NCBI RefSeq assembly: GCF_963678635.1 | Contig: NC_087068.1 | Location: 19,517,789 to 19,581,788 of the forward strand | Direction: 5' to 3' | From: Symsagittifera roscoffensis | Lineage: Eukaryota > Xenacoelomorpha > Acoela > Convolutidae | Length of the DNA: 64,000 bases | Part shown: piece after piece, positions 1-11,967 of the stretch | How positions within the stretch are numbered: the first letter of the stretch is position 1 | How the letters are laid out: each line of letters starts with the position of its first letter | The notes under the pieces: generated by a model | Seen by the model: only the letters and a program-made list of their open reading frames with translations | Databases searched by the model: none | Told to the model about the DNA's origin: nothing | Translations under genes and position numbers: made by a program

Positions 1-684
1 ATTCATTAGGATCGGGTAAGGGCCATGGACATCGATATAATGTCCGTCCACTTTCATCAGCCTCGGACCTCCCGTTGTGAGCAGCGCTCGCACTGCCCTG
101 GAGTCCACTTTGGGATCTCTCTCCTTCAGGTAGTCGGCATAGATGTCCAGGTGGACTAGTGTAATCTCGGATGGTTCACTCAAGTTCTTGACCACCTGGT
201 GCCCTGCGACTGAGATGATGGACATTATTTTGGTCCCCTCCTTCGTCATGCCGAAAGTCTTACCAGATATAACGTCCAGTTTTAGTCCCTGTTTCCTGGG
301 TTCCTCTTTGTCTTCTACTTTTGTCGTTTTACCCAGAACATTAAAACTTTCTCGAAGATCTGTGCCTTCCAGCTCCGACCTTACCCATTGCTCCACTTCT
401 TTCGTGGCTAGGTCCTGTTTGACATTCTGCAGCGCTGTCCTTGCCGCCAGGCCGTAATCCACCTTGAGTGGGCTAGACGACTCTGCTTCGAGGTTCGAGG
501 CTACCACCTCGTCAGGCCATGTCTTAACCTTTTTGGTCGTGAATGTGCTCGGTGTCGTCTCCTTTCTCCGAGATTCAGCCTCGTTCATCAGACGTGCTCG
601 ACTGGCCTTGACACCCGAAAGCCACTCTTCGTGGCGGGTATGTTTTGCGTCCGCTACTGCATCCCAAAATTGAGTACAATCCGA
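1..684 (-). pseudogene. Gag-protease linker of element A (partial)
   Basis: Minus-strand reading past the Gag knuckles keeps the FWDAVAD, EARR and NLSEPSEIT blocks that also follow gag in elements B and C, ending in the LDIYADY block that precedes the retropepsin there. The retropepsin itself would lie beyond the left edge. This part of the polyprotein is a charged, partly helical linker of unknown function between nucleocapsid and protease. Fossil; only parts are listed. Confidence 0.6.
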
Positions 685-3117
685 CTAGAAGTTTCCCTCC
701 AAATTACAGAAGAAACACCTCGGACCATATTTCATGATGAGCCCTCTGACGTACTCTTCATGATCCTCGTCGGTCGCGTCGGCGTCCTCGAGAAAGTAGC
801 CTATGGCCTTCATGTTCTGTTTGTATGCAGAACACGCGGAAACGTGATGGTCCATCGAACCACAATTCGCACACGACCTCCTCTTATCCATGTCATCGCG
901 AGGTTTGTACCAACTGGAATTCGCACCAGTGTTTGTCCCGCTATAGTTACTATAATTGCTGTAACGGTTTTGCGCCCTCCGTTTTATGAGTAAATACTCG
1001 CGTGACTTCATACGCAAGTCGTCGGGTGTCGGTACCTGGTCAAGCGACAGGGTGAAGTGAGTGGCCAACATCGTCTTCAACTCCTCACTCCTTACTCCGT
1101 CCTTGAACTTCGAAGCAATCGCCAAGTTTCGCTCGGATATTTTCTCATCTGGGTTGCTTCTCCTCCTAAGCAATTCAAGGTCGTCCAAGAATTCATCTAT
1201 GGATTCGTCATCTCTTTGACGCCTCTTTTCGAACTTCACCATAGCCTGGTGCCCTTGTACTCCAGAGCCGAAACGATTCAGCAGGATGTCGAATATCTTG
1301 CGAGCGCTGTCTCTCTCATTGGCTCTTTTCGCCATTACACAACTTAATGCAGTACCCTCCAGATTGCTCGTCAGCGCGCTGCACTCTTGTTTCTTGGAGA
1401 GATTCTCTTCCTCAAAGTGTAACTTCATCACCTCTATCCAAGTATCAATGCAGCCGTCTGACTCGTCTTTATATGACTTCGGCTTTTTCAGTGTCCTTCT
1501 TGACCTCTCTCCTCTCTCGGTTGACTTCGAGAGCTTGGTGATGAATGTTTCGAGAGATCTGTTCAGAGGCTCAAACATCGAGGCATACATCGTTGTGTCC
1601 TGTGAGACTGTAGTCAGATCTGGTACTGAACTGACTTGTGGCACAGTTGGCAACCTTGTCTCCGGGGTGGCATCTGCCTCCGGCGGGACTGGATTCGTCC
1701 AGCCAGGCCTCGACGGGGCTAACCTTGGCCGCTCCTTGTTTCTGGGTTCGTAGTCCGTTCTCGAGCCTTGCTGGGCTCTGGCATTGCTGCCCGTACCATC
1801 TCCATCATTTGCATGGCATGAGCGCTCCCTTGTGTTGGAACGCTCCTGCCAATTGCTCCCATTCAGGATCGCGTCAAGCTTCCGCATCATTAAGTCAGAC
1901 TTTGCCTCTAACCTTTTCTCCAGGCTAGTCATCGTGTGGGCGTAGGTACTATCATGATCGTTCAACAATCGTTCGATCTCCCTGGTCATCCTAGCCTCTC
2001 TTTCGTATGACTCCTTGTTTGCCTGTGCCAGGCTCTCCGCCAGGCATTGATCGGTGTTGCGAATCAACTGAGCCTGATCAACCCTCGCCTGCGACTTCAC
2101 ATGCGTTAGTTCGTCTCTCAGATTCTCTTGACCTTTGTGAGCTCTCTCATCAACCTGATCTATTCTTTTAGTCATGTCCCGCCTCAGTTCATCTAGACCA
2201 TTCATTACGCCAGCGAACATGTCACTTATGTCGCCAGTGGCCCCAAAAGACGGGGTTAGTCCCAGAGAAGATGAGGTCAACTGCGGCTGCAGCCTGGTGC
2301 TTGATGACGCACCGCCTTTTTGCTTGCTCATCGACGTCATTAATCTGTCGAAGGTTGATGACGCTCCCATCGTTATCCCATCTGACATGGGCCTGGTCGG
2401 CGAGGTTGACGACGCCTTCCTGCTCATATCGTTCCTTGGGCACGGTGTGAAGTTCACATCCGGATGGGTTATCTCCGGGTAGTCATCACTGGAAGTCAAA
2501 CCTACAGTTGGTAGTGACGCCATGCGTTCGTCGTACAAAGATTTCCAACTCTTCTTGGCCTTCGAACCCGTTTGTTCTTCACTCGGGCTTATACTCGACA
2601 TCATTGCGTCGTTGCTCTGCTTGGCCAGAGATGAGTGGGTACTAGCCGAATGTGAGTATTCTCCCCTCCACCTGTGACTTTTGGTCTCCGATTTGGACAT
2701 CCCCTTGAATAATACTTCCTCTCGCGGCTCGACCTCGGAACGCTCCGAGGTCTCCTCTGTCCTCTCGACTTCCTCCCGCTCGAGGTCCTCGCTCGGCTCA
2801 AAGTCGGGTCGAATGAGCGTCTGTTCTCCCTCGTCAAAGGGGTCCACAAGCGTTTCGCTCGCGGTTCCGGCTTCGGCGCTCCGCCTTTGATCGCCATCGA
2901 GGTTTTTCTCGCTCCTCAATCTCATTCCGCTCACTGAAAGATCAGGTTGACCTTTAGTCGATTCGTTTTCAGCAAACACGTCGGAAGCGCTGCTAAACAA
3001 GGACTGGCTACGCCTAGTCTTAAATTTTCGCGTGCTGCCCTTGCTCAGCCTGGGAATCTTAGAAGTCGATCCTAACGAGTCCCTGCGCTGCATACTTTGT
3101 GACACAAAAAAAAACAA
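685..3117 (-). CDS. gag: Gag of element A (two zinc knuckles)
   Basis: An 810-residue Gag. The first ~300 residues are Ser/Glu/Arg-rich and probably disordered. Residues ~300-420 are coiled-coil-like with many charged heptads, followed by a basic Asn/Arg/Pro-rich stretch. From ~510 comes the conserved retrotransposon capsid-like region (MYASMFEPLNRSLETFITKL, then a DGCIDTWIEVMKLHFEEE block). Two CCHC knuckles close it: CANCGSMDHHVSAC at about 749 and CFFCNLEG from about 801. Gag packages element RNA into particles. The track start lies in an A-rich run; Met9 (MQRRDSLGS) is an equally good start. The frame is open over its whole length, which is unusual in this window. Homologous gags are at 16201-19392, 38732-40916 and 47148-49170. 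Confidence 0.85.
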   Translation of the reverse strand: MFFFVSQSMQRRDSLGSTSKIPRLSKGSTRKFKTRRSQSLFSSASDVFAENESTKGQPDLSVSGMRLRSEKNLDGDQRRSAEAGTASETLVDPFDEGEQTLIRPDFEPSEDLEREEVERTEETSERSEVEPREEVLFKGMSKSETKSHRWRGEYSHSASTHSSLAKQSNDAMMSSISPSEEQTGSKAKKSWKSLYDERMASLPTVGLTSSDDYPEITHPDVNFTPCPRNDMSRKASSTSPTRPMSDGITMGASSTFDRLMTSMSKQKGGASSSTRLQPQLTSSSLGLTPSFGATGDISDMFAGVMNGLDELRRDMTKRIDQVDERAHKGQENLRDELTHVKSQARVDQAQLIRNTDQCLAESLAQANKESYEREARMTREIERLLNDHDSTYAHTMTSLEKRLEAKSDLMMRKLDAILNGSNWQERSNTRERSCHANDGDGTGSNARAQQGSRTDYEPRNKERPRLAPSRPGWTNPVPPEADATPETRLPTVPQVSSVPDLTTVSQDTTMYASMFEPLNRSLETFITKLSKSTERGERSRRTLKKPKSYKDESDGCIDTWIEVMKLHFEEENLSKKQECSALTSNLEGTALSCVMAKRANERDSARKIFDILLNRFGSGVQGHQAMVKFEKRRQRDDESIDEFLDDLELLRRRSNPDEKISERNLAIASKFKDGVRSEELKTMLATHFTLSLDQVPTPDDLRMKSREYLLIKRRAQNRYSNYSNYSGTNTGANSSWYKPRDDMDKRRSCANCGSMDHHVSACSAYKQNMKAIGYFLEDADATDEDHEEYVRGLIMKYGPRCFFCNLEGNF

Positions 3118-6111
3118 TATTCGTATGTCGAAAAGTCAGTATCAATCTCCTAGGTTTCTCAATGACAATCTTAGTGACTCAGATAGAGTTACACACACAC
3201 AGGGCCTACTCAGTATTGATATAATGCTAACTCAACCCTGTCGTATAGTATAACAGTATCACAAGATTTTCACAAGATATAATCAACACACAAAACACAA
3301 TAGATAATCAGATAAGAATATCCTACAGGTGACAGCGACCTTTTGTCAGTATCAATTTATCGCCACACAATTTATCAAGTCACTGCTTTGTAAAAATTAA
3401 ACAATCTTTGATAAAAAGCAGTGATGACTCAGAAACAGATCAATAAAATTTAGTCTTAAAGAAAAAGACTTCCCTCAATCGGAACGATCCGAAAGAACAA
3501 AGCCCAGGACACAGTCTTCTCAAGTGGGTGTGTATTTGCCTAATACACCCATCGAGGTCTTCTTTTAGGTGCCCTGCGATTGCCCGAGCTGTCCTATTAA
3601 GTAGCTCAAGGCAACCTCTGATCGAAAACTTCTAAAGTCTATGAAAAAGCTCCCCCACACCCGGAACGCTCCAAGTGCACGAGAGCAGGGAACAACTTTT
3701 CTTCTCAAGTGAGTGTGTATTTGCCTAATACACTCACCGAGGTCTTCTTTTATTTGTTCCCGGATTGCCCGAACTTTCCTATTAATTAGCTCAAGGCAAC
3801 CGCACAACCAAAATCACAATTAAAAAAATAATTTTTGTTCGGGTACTTCTAATACACCCGATCTAGAATCCAAAGTTGATCACGAATTTCCGGGTCAAAA
3901 TGGGCTCTTATGATCCTAATAAGCACGCCTAATATCCTTATATGATCTTAATTAAATGGATATTTTCCGTCTCCCAAATTGCCACAGAAGGTTTCCTCAA
4001 GCTCCTAACAAGGAGGGTTGTTGAAACACTTAGCCTACCTCGGAGGGTTACTTCGGAGGGTACCTTAATCGCCCAAGTTACCTCGGAGGGTTCCCTTAAA
4101 TTTACTAAGGAGGGTCAATAAGATGCTTAATATGCTCCGGAGGGTTACTTCGGAGGGTACCTCCAAAATTTTCAAATTTCTGAACCTCACTTAGAAGGGC
4201 CTTCAATTAACTTCAGGAAGCGTCAAAACAAGCTAAATTCTCTATGGGGGGCTGTTTTAACTTCTTTGGATGATCTCGTGGAAATTTTCCACTAAGGAGG
4301 GTTGCTAAGGGGTTTAGCTGACTCCGGAGGGTTACTTCGGAGGGTTCCCCAAAAATCAAGAAAAAAGGTTATGTTACCGCGATAAAGTCTCCAAAAGCGG
4401 TCCACCTGACTTAAAACTAGGTTGGCTGACACGGTCAACCTTCCCAGTTGGATAAAAAGGTGTTTAGATAAAATTTTCTGCCGCTCGGAGGGTTACCTGT
4501 GATTTGGACCCTCCGAACCAACAAATTCTAAAAAATTTTTTCTTTTCCGAGATTATCAACCCAAAAACGGTTGCGGTCCGGAAAAGTGATCCAAAACGTC
4601 GACTTATGGTACCAAAATTATCCCGATCGGTTGGCTAGTCTTTGAGAAATTGCCAAAAACGTGTTTGTCCAAATGGCCTTTTTTTACCACCTATATAGGT
4701 TCTGAGAAACTTTTTCCGCAATTCCTATCGAAACTGCCTAAAAATAACTGAAACGAGCATAGTAGCCCTGTACGGCAATGGAATAGTGCAAAAAACCGGA
4801 TCAAAATTGGTTTGGACACAAAAATTTGGCCAATAACTATCAAATTTGGACCCTCCGGTTCCTTCCTTTTCCAATCCTTAAGTCGTTAGCTCTATCCAAG
4901 GAGCCAATCGGAGGCTTACTCAAGAATTTCTCTAGTAACCGAGCACGTTATGCTAGCTCGCTCCTAACGCAAAAAATTTCATTGCTCTAACTCTAAAAAC
5001 TCAAAAACTCGATCCCCAAAACAGATTGACAAAATTCAGAAAATTATCGAAATTTTGACCGAAAAGTTTTGGTTTCTTCCAACTTCTACTGAGTCTTTTC
5101 TCACGCGGTTTCTTTAGTTAGGGAGATCTAACTACGTAGCTACTCCCTATATAAAAGCTTTTTGTTGTTCGGAAAAGCTCGGATATCCAAAAATTTGGGG
5201 GTCTACTGTTTGATCGAAAATCGATGATTTTCGACAAAATTGGGTGTTTTTGGGTCTAACTGAGGAGATAAGTAATATGTAATAAGGATAATAACCTATT
5301 AGTAGTCGTTAATGAATAGTACTATACCCTCCTTTGCACCAAAATACCCGAATTAAGACCCTTAACTCGGAAATTTGTAATCGATGGAGGGTACAATCGG
5401 ACCGCGCCAATCGTGCCCCCCACCACTTAAGTTTTAATGAAATAGTACCCGAACGATACTAAAATTGCTTCAACGATACCCAACAGTCGTTGCGGATGTT
5501 GTCCCTGATGTCCCTGTTGAGTGTGGAACACGTTGATCAGCTTGCCACTCTACCCTCCGGTCACCGGCAAAATCACCATTAACGTGGTTAAACACTCAAA
5601 TTACACTCGAGGGAGGGTATCCAACCCTTCACCAAAACACACAATCTTTCTATCAGAAACGATATAAATCAACCTGAAACAACAACAAATAGGAAGGTCA
5701 GATCACATCTCGTCCGGAAATAACATAAAAACTGTCAATTTATGTTTTTTACTGTTTTTGGTCTTTTTTGGATTTTTTACTGTTTTTTGTACTTTTTTGT
5801 TTTCAAATAAATTTATTTTTGGCTTTTTCTTGGTTATACACTATTTTTGTTTGGTTTTACGCTTTCTCTTTAATTGTTTTTGGTCCCGGGACCTCGGGAC
5901 AAGCGGGTTCATGACTTCCCACCTAACCCTCTGGCCCCCGGAATTTTCGGTGTTAACTGAGTTAAAAAGCTAAATAGTACTGGACGGAGGAAACGCACCT
6001 TCCCCCCAGTACAGTAACGGTCATTAAGGCCTCTACCTCGGGCTTACGCCCGGATCGGAGGGTTCGTCGCTGAAACGCTGGCTGATCATGATGGTCTTAT
6101 GCCTTTGACAG
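3118..6111 (-). repeat. 5' leader of element A with dispersed GGAGGGT motifs
   Basis: About 3 kb between gag and the primer site without a convincing gene. It is A/T-rich with many copies of GGAGGGT on the plus strand, often in the context CTCCGGAGGGTTACTTCGG (dense at 4010-4340, again near 4486, 5386, 5611 and 6056), plus several ACCCTCC. I count about 15 GGAGGGT where well under one is expected per strand. The short ORFs here are not conserved in the other elements. Elements B and C carry different repeats at this same position. Confidence 0.75.
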
Positions 6112-6129
6112 GCCCACCCAGGAGCGCCA
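6112..6129 (-). promoter_or_regulatory. Primer binding site, tRNA-Asn type (element A)
   Basis: Minus strand reads TGGCGCTCCTGGGTGGGC, 12 nt downstream of the LTR end. From memory of animal tRNA-Asn(GUU), whose 3' end is close to GCCCACCCAGGGACGCCA, the match is 16 of 18. The primer would start minus-strand DNA synthesis. The same motif follows the LTRs of C1 and C2, which supports the LTR boundary. Confidence 0.75.
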
Positions 6130-6141
6130 TAAAAACGTCTA

Positions 6142-7026
6142 TGTAACATTCGCCCAAATACTACACAGCGACGGAGCGTAAAAAAGTACCTATTAACGAC
6201 TGGCAGGCGTCAGTTACCTTAATCCTACTCGTTTTTCACCGTCTCGACCTTGCCAGTTGATTTTCTGGTCTGTCTAGGGCTAAGTAAAAAGTTACCATTT
6301 TTAGGCCATCAGTCAAACGACTTTTGATCAGCTTTCGTTTACATGCGAACACAACCACATAGCTGAGTCTCGGATCCTCAGACTACGTGATTGTCATTAA
6401 AAACACGGCTCGAACAACCTATTTTAATATGTTTTTGTGTGACAGTTCTATATTAAATCCATTGGAGATGGATTGACCCTTTCCTCTTTCTAGCTACTCT
6501 ATTCTAAAATATCAAGTTACACCGGTGTTAATTTAAAGTTTCACGACATCCAAGTAGCTATACAGTCAGTTTTATACAGTCCCTTCACATAAACAGTCTC
6601 TGGGGGACCAAGCCTCCGCTCCCGTAATATTCCAGCGATAACGCTCTTATCTCTCCTAATTTGCGTCCCGGGAGGGTTCCGTGGAATATTCCTTCCCCAC
6701 CGAAGCTTCCTTCTCCACTAATATCTGCTGATAAGGGTCTTATCGTGCGTTGCTGCCACGATAAGAGGCTTCTAATTCTCCGTCTCCGTCTTGTACGACT
6801 GTTTTTAACAATATTTGTCGTTGTTCCGATTTTTGTCACTTTTTTGGCTCAAAATGGCCGTTTTTCGTATTTCTGAGAAATATCAACTTGAAAATCGAAA
6901 TTTTAAAAATAAATATTCCAGAATATTCTGACCCTACTTTCAAGCACTTTTTTGCTGTTAAGGCCTTTTTTCTCTGATTCGTGCTTCGTCGGAAGGTTGC
7001 GCTGTGCCATCTGGCAGAATGGCACA
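6142..7026 (-). repeat. 5' LTR of element A (885 bp)
   Basis: Minus strand starts TGTGCCATTCTGCC at 7026 and ends in TTACA at 6142, giving canonical TG...CA ends. Length (885) matches the LTRs of B (889), C1 (894) and C2 (882), and the start resembles theirs (TGTGACATTC, TGTGCCAGTC, TGTACCAGTC). It joins B gag sequence on its outer side and the primer site on its inner side. Only one LTR of this element lies in the window, so no LTR-pair age can be given. Confidence 0.85.
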
Positions 7027-9151
7027 TGTATCCAAAAGCATCAGAGTGAATTCTGATGGTTCACTCAGATTTCTGATTACCTGGTGTCCCGCTACCGAGA
7101 TTATTGATTGTATTTTACTTCCCTGTGGCACCAAACCAAACGTCTTCCCGGAGATTACATTTAGTTTCATGGTCAATTTGCTTGGTGCTTTCGTTTCTTC
7201 GACTTCTGATGCCTCGAAAGCGTTCAGCCTTTCCTGTAATTTCTCATTTTTCAATTCGAGCTTTTTTTTTGTTCGATCTCCTTCGTAACCAATTCCTGCT
7301 GGACTCTGTTTAGAGCATCCCTGGCGGCTGCCCTATAGTCGATCTTGAAGTCATCCGTCGCAGTTACCGGTTCTGGTTCACATCTCTCTTCCATTACCGC
7401 CTGCATCTTCTTCGTTGCCAGCTCCTGCGGTTTCTCTTTTCTGCGCGCCTCCGCTTCACTCAACAGGCGCGCCTTGCTGGCTTTCACTCTCGATACAGCT
7501 TCCTCATGCCTTGGATACTTGATGTCTGCCACAGCATCCCAGAATTAGGGACAATCCGATTTAAAATGACCTTCCAAGTTACAAAAGAAACACCTTGGGT
7601 CAATTTTCGCAATTACTCCTCTCATGAAATCTTCATGATCGACCTCTGACGCATCTTCATCCTCGAGGCTAAAGCCTTTTGCTTTCATGCCCTGTTTGTA
7701 TGTTGGGCATGCTGACACATGATGGTCCGTCGAACTGCAATTTGCACAAGACCGTCTCTTGTCCATGTCGTCCCTTGGTTTGTACCAGTTGTTTCCTTGG
7801 TTTCCTGGTCCATTGTTGAAATTGCCATAGTTGTTTTTGTAATATCCAGATCTCGATGGAGGCTTCAGCAAAAGATTTTCTTTTGACTTGAGTCTCAACT
7901 CCTCTGGTGTTGGCGCATTGGTTGAGAATGCTGTTTAATGTGTCGCTAACATTGTTCGCAGTTCATGATTCTTCACACCATCGATGAATTTTGAGGCTAC
8001 TGTCAGGTTCATCCTTCTGTTTGACTCATCTGGCTGGCTACGCCTTCTCAGCATCTCCAAATTGTCTAGAAACTTGTCTATCGTCTCATCTTCTTGTTGC
8101 CTCCGTTTCTCAAAGCGCACCATTCCCTGCAGCCCTGAGCTAAAACGATTTGATTTAACAAGATTTCAAAGCTTTTCTCAGCAGTGTCCCATTGGTATTG
8201 CTTTTTTGGCATCACGCTGTTTAGGGCTGTCCCTTCCAAGTTACTGGTGAGCGCACTGCATTCTTGTCTTTCTGTCAAGTCCTCTTCCTCGCAATGCAGT
8301 CTCATCACCTCTATCCAGGTATCAAGACATCCATCAGATTCGTCTTTATAGCATCTTGGTTTCTTAAAGACTCTTCTGGACTTTTCACTACGTTCATTGG
8401 TCCTCCACAGCCTGGTAAGAAATGTTTCCAAGGTCCTGTTCAGAGGTTCAAAGGCTGTGGCCATCGATGCAGCGTCTCTTGAATGCCCCGCCTGAGTATC
8501 TTTGCCCCCTGATAAGGGCTCCAGATTTTCCCTCCTGTCCGACTCGCTGGGATTATTTCTTCCTTGGCTCGCATGACTCCTGTTCCTGGAATCACATCTC
8601 CCAGTCGCATGTGTATCTTGCGTTGGTCGTTCGTTAGAGGTCTTTCTTTTGCCTTTTGAACTTCCTCCGATGTTTGGGCCCCGGGGTCTATTGTCCCCTG
8701 TGGTATAGCCTGATGAACTGCCCCTTCCTCTAGAGGGTTCATATGTCCTTCTCCTATTCTGCTGCTCGTTCAAGTTCACCCTCGGCTCCCTACTGGGTTC
8801 TCCCGATTTCGATTCCCCTCTTTTTGGTCCACTCCTGCTGCTTAGTAGCCCATCGAACCTATCCATGATAGCCTGAGTTCGCTTCTCCATCATCGCATCT
8901 ATCTTCGTGTCAAGAGTCTCAAGAGTCTGCTCTTGTTGAATTCTCAACCTCTCCATGTCGTCTCTCAATCGTAACTCTCTTTGCTCAGCCTCCCCAGTCA
9001 ATCGCGACAGGTTCTTCGCTAAGTGTTCATCCATTCTCTCCTTCAAGCGTTTTTCGCTTATGCTAGCTTCTTGTCTGTTGCGGTTGATCTCTTCTCGCAG
9101 ACTTTCTCTCTTGACGTGGACTGCCCTTTCCAGTTCAATCATTCTTATGGA
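7027..9151 (-). pseudogene. gag: Second gag copy of element B (duplicated segment)
   Basis: The sequence is a near copy of 16331-18459 (offset about 9309 bp); by eye I count roughly 50 differences in 2.1 kb. It covers the coiled coil (ERAVHVKRESLREEINRNRQ), the Arg/Ser/Gly-rich stretch, the capsid-like block (AFEPLNRTLETFLTRL), the two zinc knuckles (CANCSSTDHHVSAC, CFFCNLEGHFKSDC) and the linker. The differences are denser in the 3' two-thirds than in the coiled-coil part. The left side ends at the element A LTR and the right side joins the SGNH ORF of B. Fossil. Confidence 0.85.
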
Positions 9152-9186
9152 CGAATGGTTAGTCTGGCCTGATCCATGGCTCTCAG

Positions 9187-10720
9187 CTAGTGTTCAATGT
9201 CCGTCAGGATCAACCGCCCAGCTTTCCGACTCGCAAGGTTTCTCAGGATGTTGTTCCACCTGACGACTCCTTCATTATGCCTTCTTCCTGTTGTTGTCAA
9301 TGTTTTCGTGCTCATTGGTACGGTGCAGACGGTCAGTACCGCGCACTTGAACTTATCCCAGAGAGTAGTAAATAGGCACACCATCATCGACTCCCATTGT
9401 GTCTCTTTCTCATCTGAGCTTCTCGATACGTTATTCGTCCTTACTAAGATCATTACGTTAGGAATTCTTCTCGGGTTCATCAGCTCCAGCATCTGAAATA
9501 GCTGGGCTATCACTGCAACTCCAAAAGCCATCACCGTAGTGATCCAGGAGGTCCTCAAAATTTGGAGCACTCTGACCGAGCTGTACCCCAGTATCAGATG
9601 TGATGTCCCAAAAGGCGGTTGCTGCAGGTTTACTGCTGGGCTCCAAGTCGATCGAATGAAGCAGCCTCTCGGATCCGTATCCGGAACCCCTGTGAAGCTA
9701 TACTTCAACTGGTTGTTCTTTTGCACGTCAATCACTCGGGATACTTTCCTCGCCGGCATCTCTCGTATCTTTCTGTCTGGGATCCTAGAGCTCCTTGTTG
9801 ATGACGTTGCCTTGCCCGTGTCATCGATTGTTCCCTGAACCTGGCGCATTCCTATTGGCAACCAATCGTCCAGCTGTTTCTATCATCTTTCTCACCGTTT
9901 GCTCCACGACTGGGTCACCTAAGGTGTCACTCGGGTCCGGGATTGTCACTCGACCAGTTGTAGCCAGGAGTCGCGTTTCCGTCGTTTGACTCATTTCTCG
10001 AGGCGTCAAGAGTTCCATCGGGGACTGCCCACGAGGAGTATTCCTTGTAGGTATCGCTTTCTCCACGGCTGTCGTCAACGCCAGCCGCTCCGATCGCTCT
10101 TTGTACTCCCGCCTCAAGCACTCTATTTCTTCACCCTTTTTCTTGTTGCAATCCTCAAACAGTTTCTTCCACATGTCTCTTTCTTCTTCCATACTGAGCA
10201 CGGTCTTAGTCATTTCATCCAGCTCCTTCATGGTCTTTTCCAGTTCATCTTTCGTCCCATTTAAATCTTGCATGGTTTCGTTCGTTTGAACCTCCTCTTC
10301 TACTCTCGCCCTCTTTGGTGGCACAGCTGCTCTCAGTTGTGAACTAGACGAGGCAGCCTCGCTGTTCATTTCCAGGCCTAGGCATCTCACCTGGTTGGTA
10401 GGTCCTTGAACTTCCCAATCCAGGCTTGTTTGCCAAGTCACTCCCTGAGAGAGCCCCGTTTCTTCACCTCATCACTCTCATGTTCGGGTGGTTTGTACTC
10501 CTCTTTCTCCATATGCTATCACCATCAATAAGACTTCCGTGGGGCGGTCCCCACGGTTATCATGCCCCAAGATGTTTATCAAGGCAGTCAGCAACATGAC
10601 TACCTCTGGGTCCTCCACAGCGAAGTCTCCATCCATCAGCCGACGACTGATCGCATCTAACATCGGTCCCACATATGCCTCTGCCAGGTCCATCAATTCG
10701 TCTAAGTTGAAATTGTCCAT
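9187..10720 (-). pseudogene. Helical/coiled-coil plus SGNH-hydrolase ORF, element B
   Basis: Element-strand order: an ~80-residue helical N-terminus (10720-10478, MDNFNLDELMDLAEAYVGPM), a long coiled coil (within 10441-9821, with ELEKTMKELDEMTKTVL), then an SGNH-like domain (9861-9187) with block I region LILGYSSVRVLQ, block III region VRTNNVSRSS and a strand ILTDIEH. The counterpart ORFs at 31641-33004 and 56311-58015 show the SGNH blocks more clearly. SGNH/GDSL enzymes hydrolyse esters; the substrate here is unknown. Fossil, broken. The ORF runs straight into the duplicated gag. Confidence 0.6.
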
Positions 10721-11134
10721 TTTCTTGCAGGTTTGATTTTACTATTGATTCGATGATTTGAAATCAAGTGAGTAATTAAACAATTAATCAGGATCTAGAA
10801 AAGACGTCACAAATATCGAATTTGTCAGTTTTACACTAGTTTTATATTAATATTTATTTAAAACAGTCAGATAAAAAGATTTTGATCCTAAAATTTATTA
10901 AAATCAATCAATTTCTAAAATTTTAGAATTCTACCTAAGAATGGACAGTCCAAACTTCGGATCTAATCCAAACTTCGGTCAGTCCAAACTTCGGACTTAA
11001 TAACATAAACATAACATAACATAACACACATATCACACAAGACACACATTTACTATGATGCCTTACTACATGCAACCTAGACTCAGCCTATACTTAAATA
11101 ATATTTTTTATGTAAATATATTTGTACATTAGTA
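10721..11134 (-). other. Non-coding spacer between macro-like and SGNH ORFs, element B
   Basis: About 410 bp, A/T-rich, no ORF. It contains three close copies of CCAAACTTCGG (about 10950-11000), each in a TCCAAACTTCGG context, then several ATAACATAACA steps. Elements C1 (33005-33462) and C2 (55810-56310) have a spacer of similar size and position with different short tandem repeats, so the spacer is a kept feature of the group, possibly for separate expression of the SGNH gene. Confidence 0.6.
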
Positions 11135-11926
11135 TCAGAGAAGATTACGTGTATCAGTGCATACAACTCCCGTGGATGCAGTCGTCCTCGGTTCGGATCG
11201 TACACTGGAAGCGAGAGTTCCTTCACTTACCTTTCCACAAGGAAGTCTCTCAATCTCGTCAAGGACAAGACTAGATTTTTCCGGGTCCACGTGCCGCTTC
11301 TCCGTCGCCCTCGTCACCAAGAAGCATAAGTACTTTCCCGGTATCTGGGACGCCGCCGGAGGCAAAGCTGCTACGCCTCCTATTCCTGGCCTCTGCTTCC
11401 AAAGGAATTCTATGTTTTTATATTCTCTCTTAAAATCCGCTGCTAACGCTGTCTTAAAACTCATGTCTGCTGTGATCGCTATCGCACATGTTCTATTCGT
11501 GAGTATAAAATCGCTATCTGTCAAAGTTATGCTACTTGAGTATTCATTTGGTAAGTTAAAATATGACTCAACTACTCTCCTTATGTCCGGTTTCATAGGG
11601 TCCTCACCTGTTTCTGCTTCTAGATCACCTGTCTCTATGGCTATTCTTATCTTTTGTATTAAAAATTTTTCAGTGTAGGTAAATCCTACCCCCACTCCCC
11701 GGACAAAAATATCCATCGACGTCTCCGTCGATTGCATACCGGATATCAAATCGAGGTTGGAAGCCGGAATGAGTAATGGTCCTTCCTGCGCAGCCCAGGA
11801 GGGATCATCCCTTTCGGTTTTTACGTTTTTCATGCTTCCACGATCTACATCTTGAATTGTGACACTGGTCTCCTTTGCGTCCGACTTCATTTCGTTCAGC
11901 CATTCCAAGACACGCAAATTCGTCAA
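11135..11926 (-). pseudogene. Macro-domain-like protein, element B
   Basis: A 263-residue reading frame. From about residue 130: a strand block ITLTDSDFILTNRTCAIAIT, then ADMSFKTALAADFKREY, then WKQRPGIGGVAALPP and GKYLCFLVTR. The order and spacing follow the TARG1/OARD1 class of macro domains, whose fold reads GDL..., AH-x-I..., GIA..F+++FG, then Y+YYL+TK. In those proteins the fold removes or binds ADP-ribose on proteins. The first ~100 residues carry IFVRGVGVGFTYTEKFLI, shared with C1 and C2. The glycine-rich loop is divergent, so ADP-ribose binding is an inference. It follows the integrase tail with a short gap. Fossil. Confidence 0.6.
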
Positions 11927-11967
11927 ATCTTGTTCATATGACTCCTACCAATTCATATGAATGCTAC

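Larger units (their letters stand above)
1..7026 (-). mobile_element. Element A: giant Ty3/Gypsy LTR retrotransposon, 5' part
   Basis: A fossil Gypsy-type element runs leftward from its 5' LTR (6142-7026) through a tRNA-Asn-type primer site, a 3-kb leader and gag, and leaves the window before its protease. It is inserted into a gag copy of element B: sequence to its right (from 7027) continues B gag in the form seen uninterrupted at about 16340. If the target-site duplication is 5 bp, it should be TGTAT (7027-7031). Its LTR and gag are related to, but clearly distinct from, those of B and C. The visible gag frame is long and open, so this looks like the least decayed copy here. Sequence beyond the left edge is needed to see its pol and cargo genes. 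Confidence 0.88.
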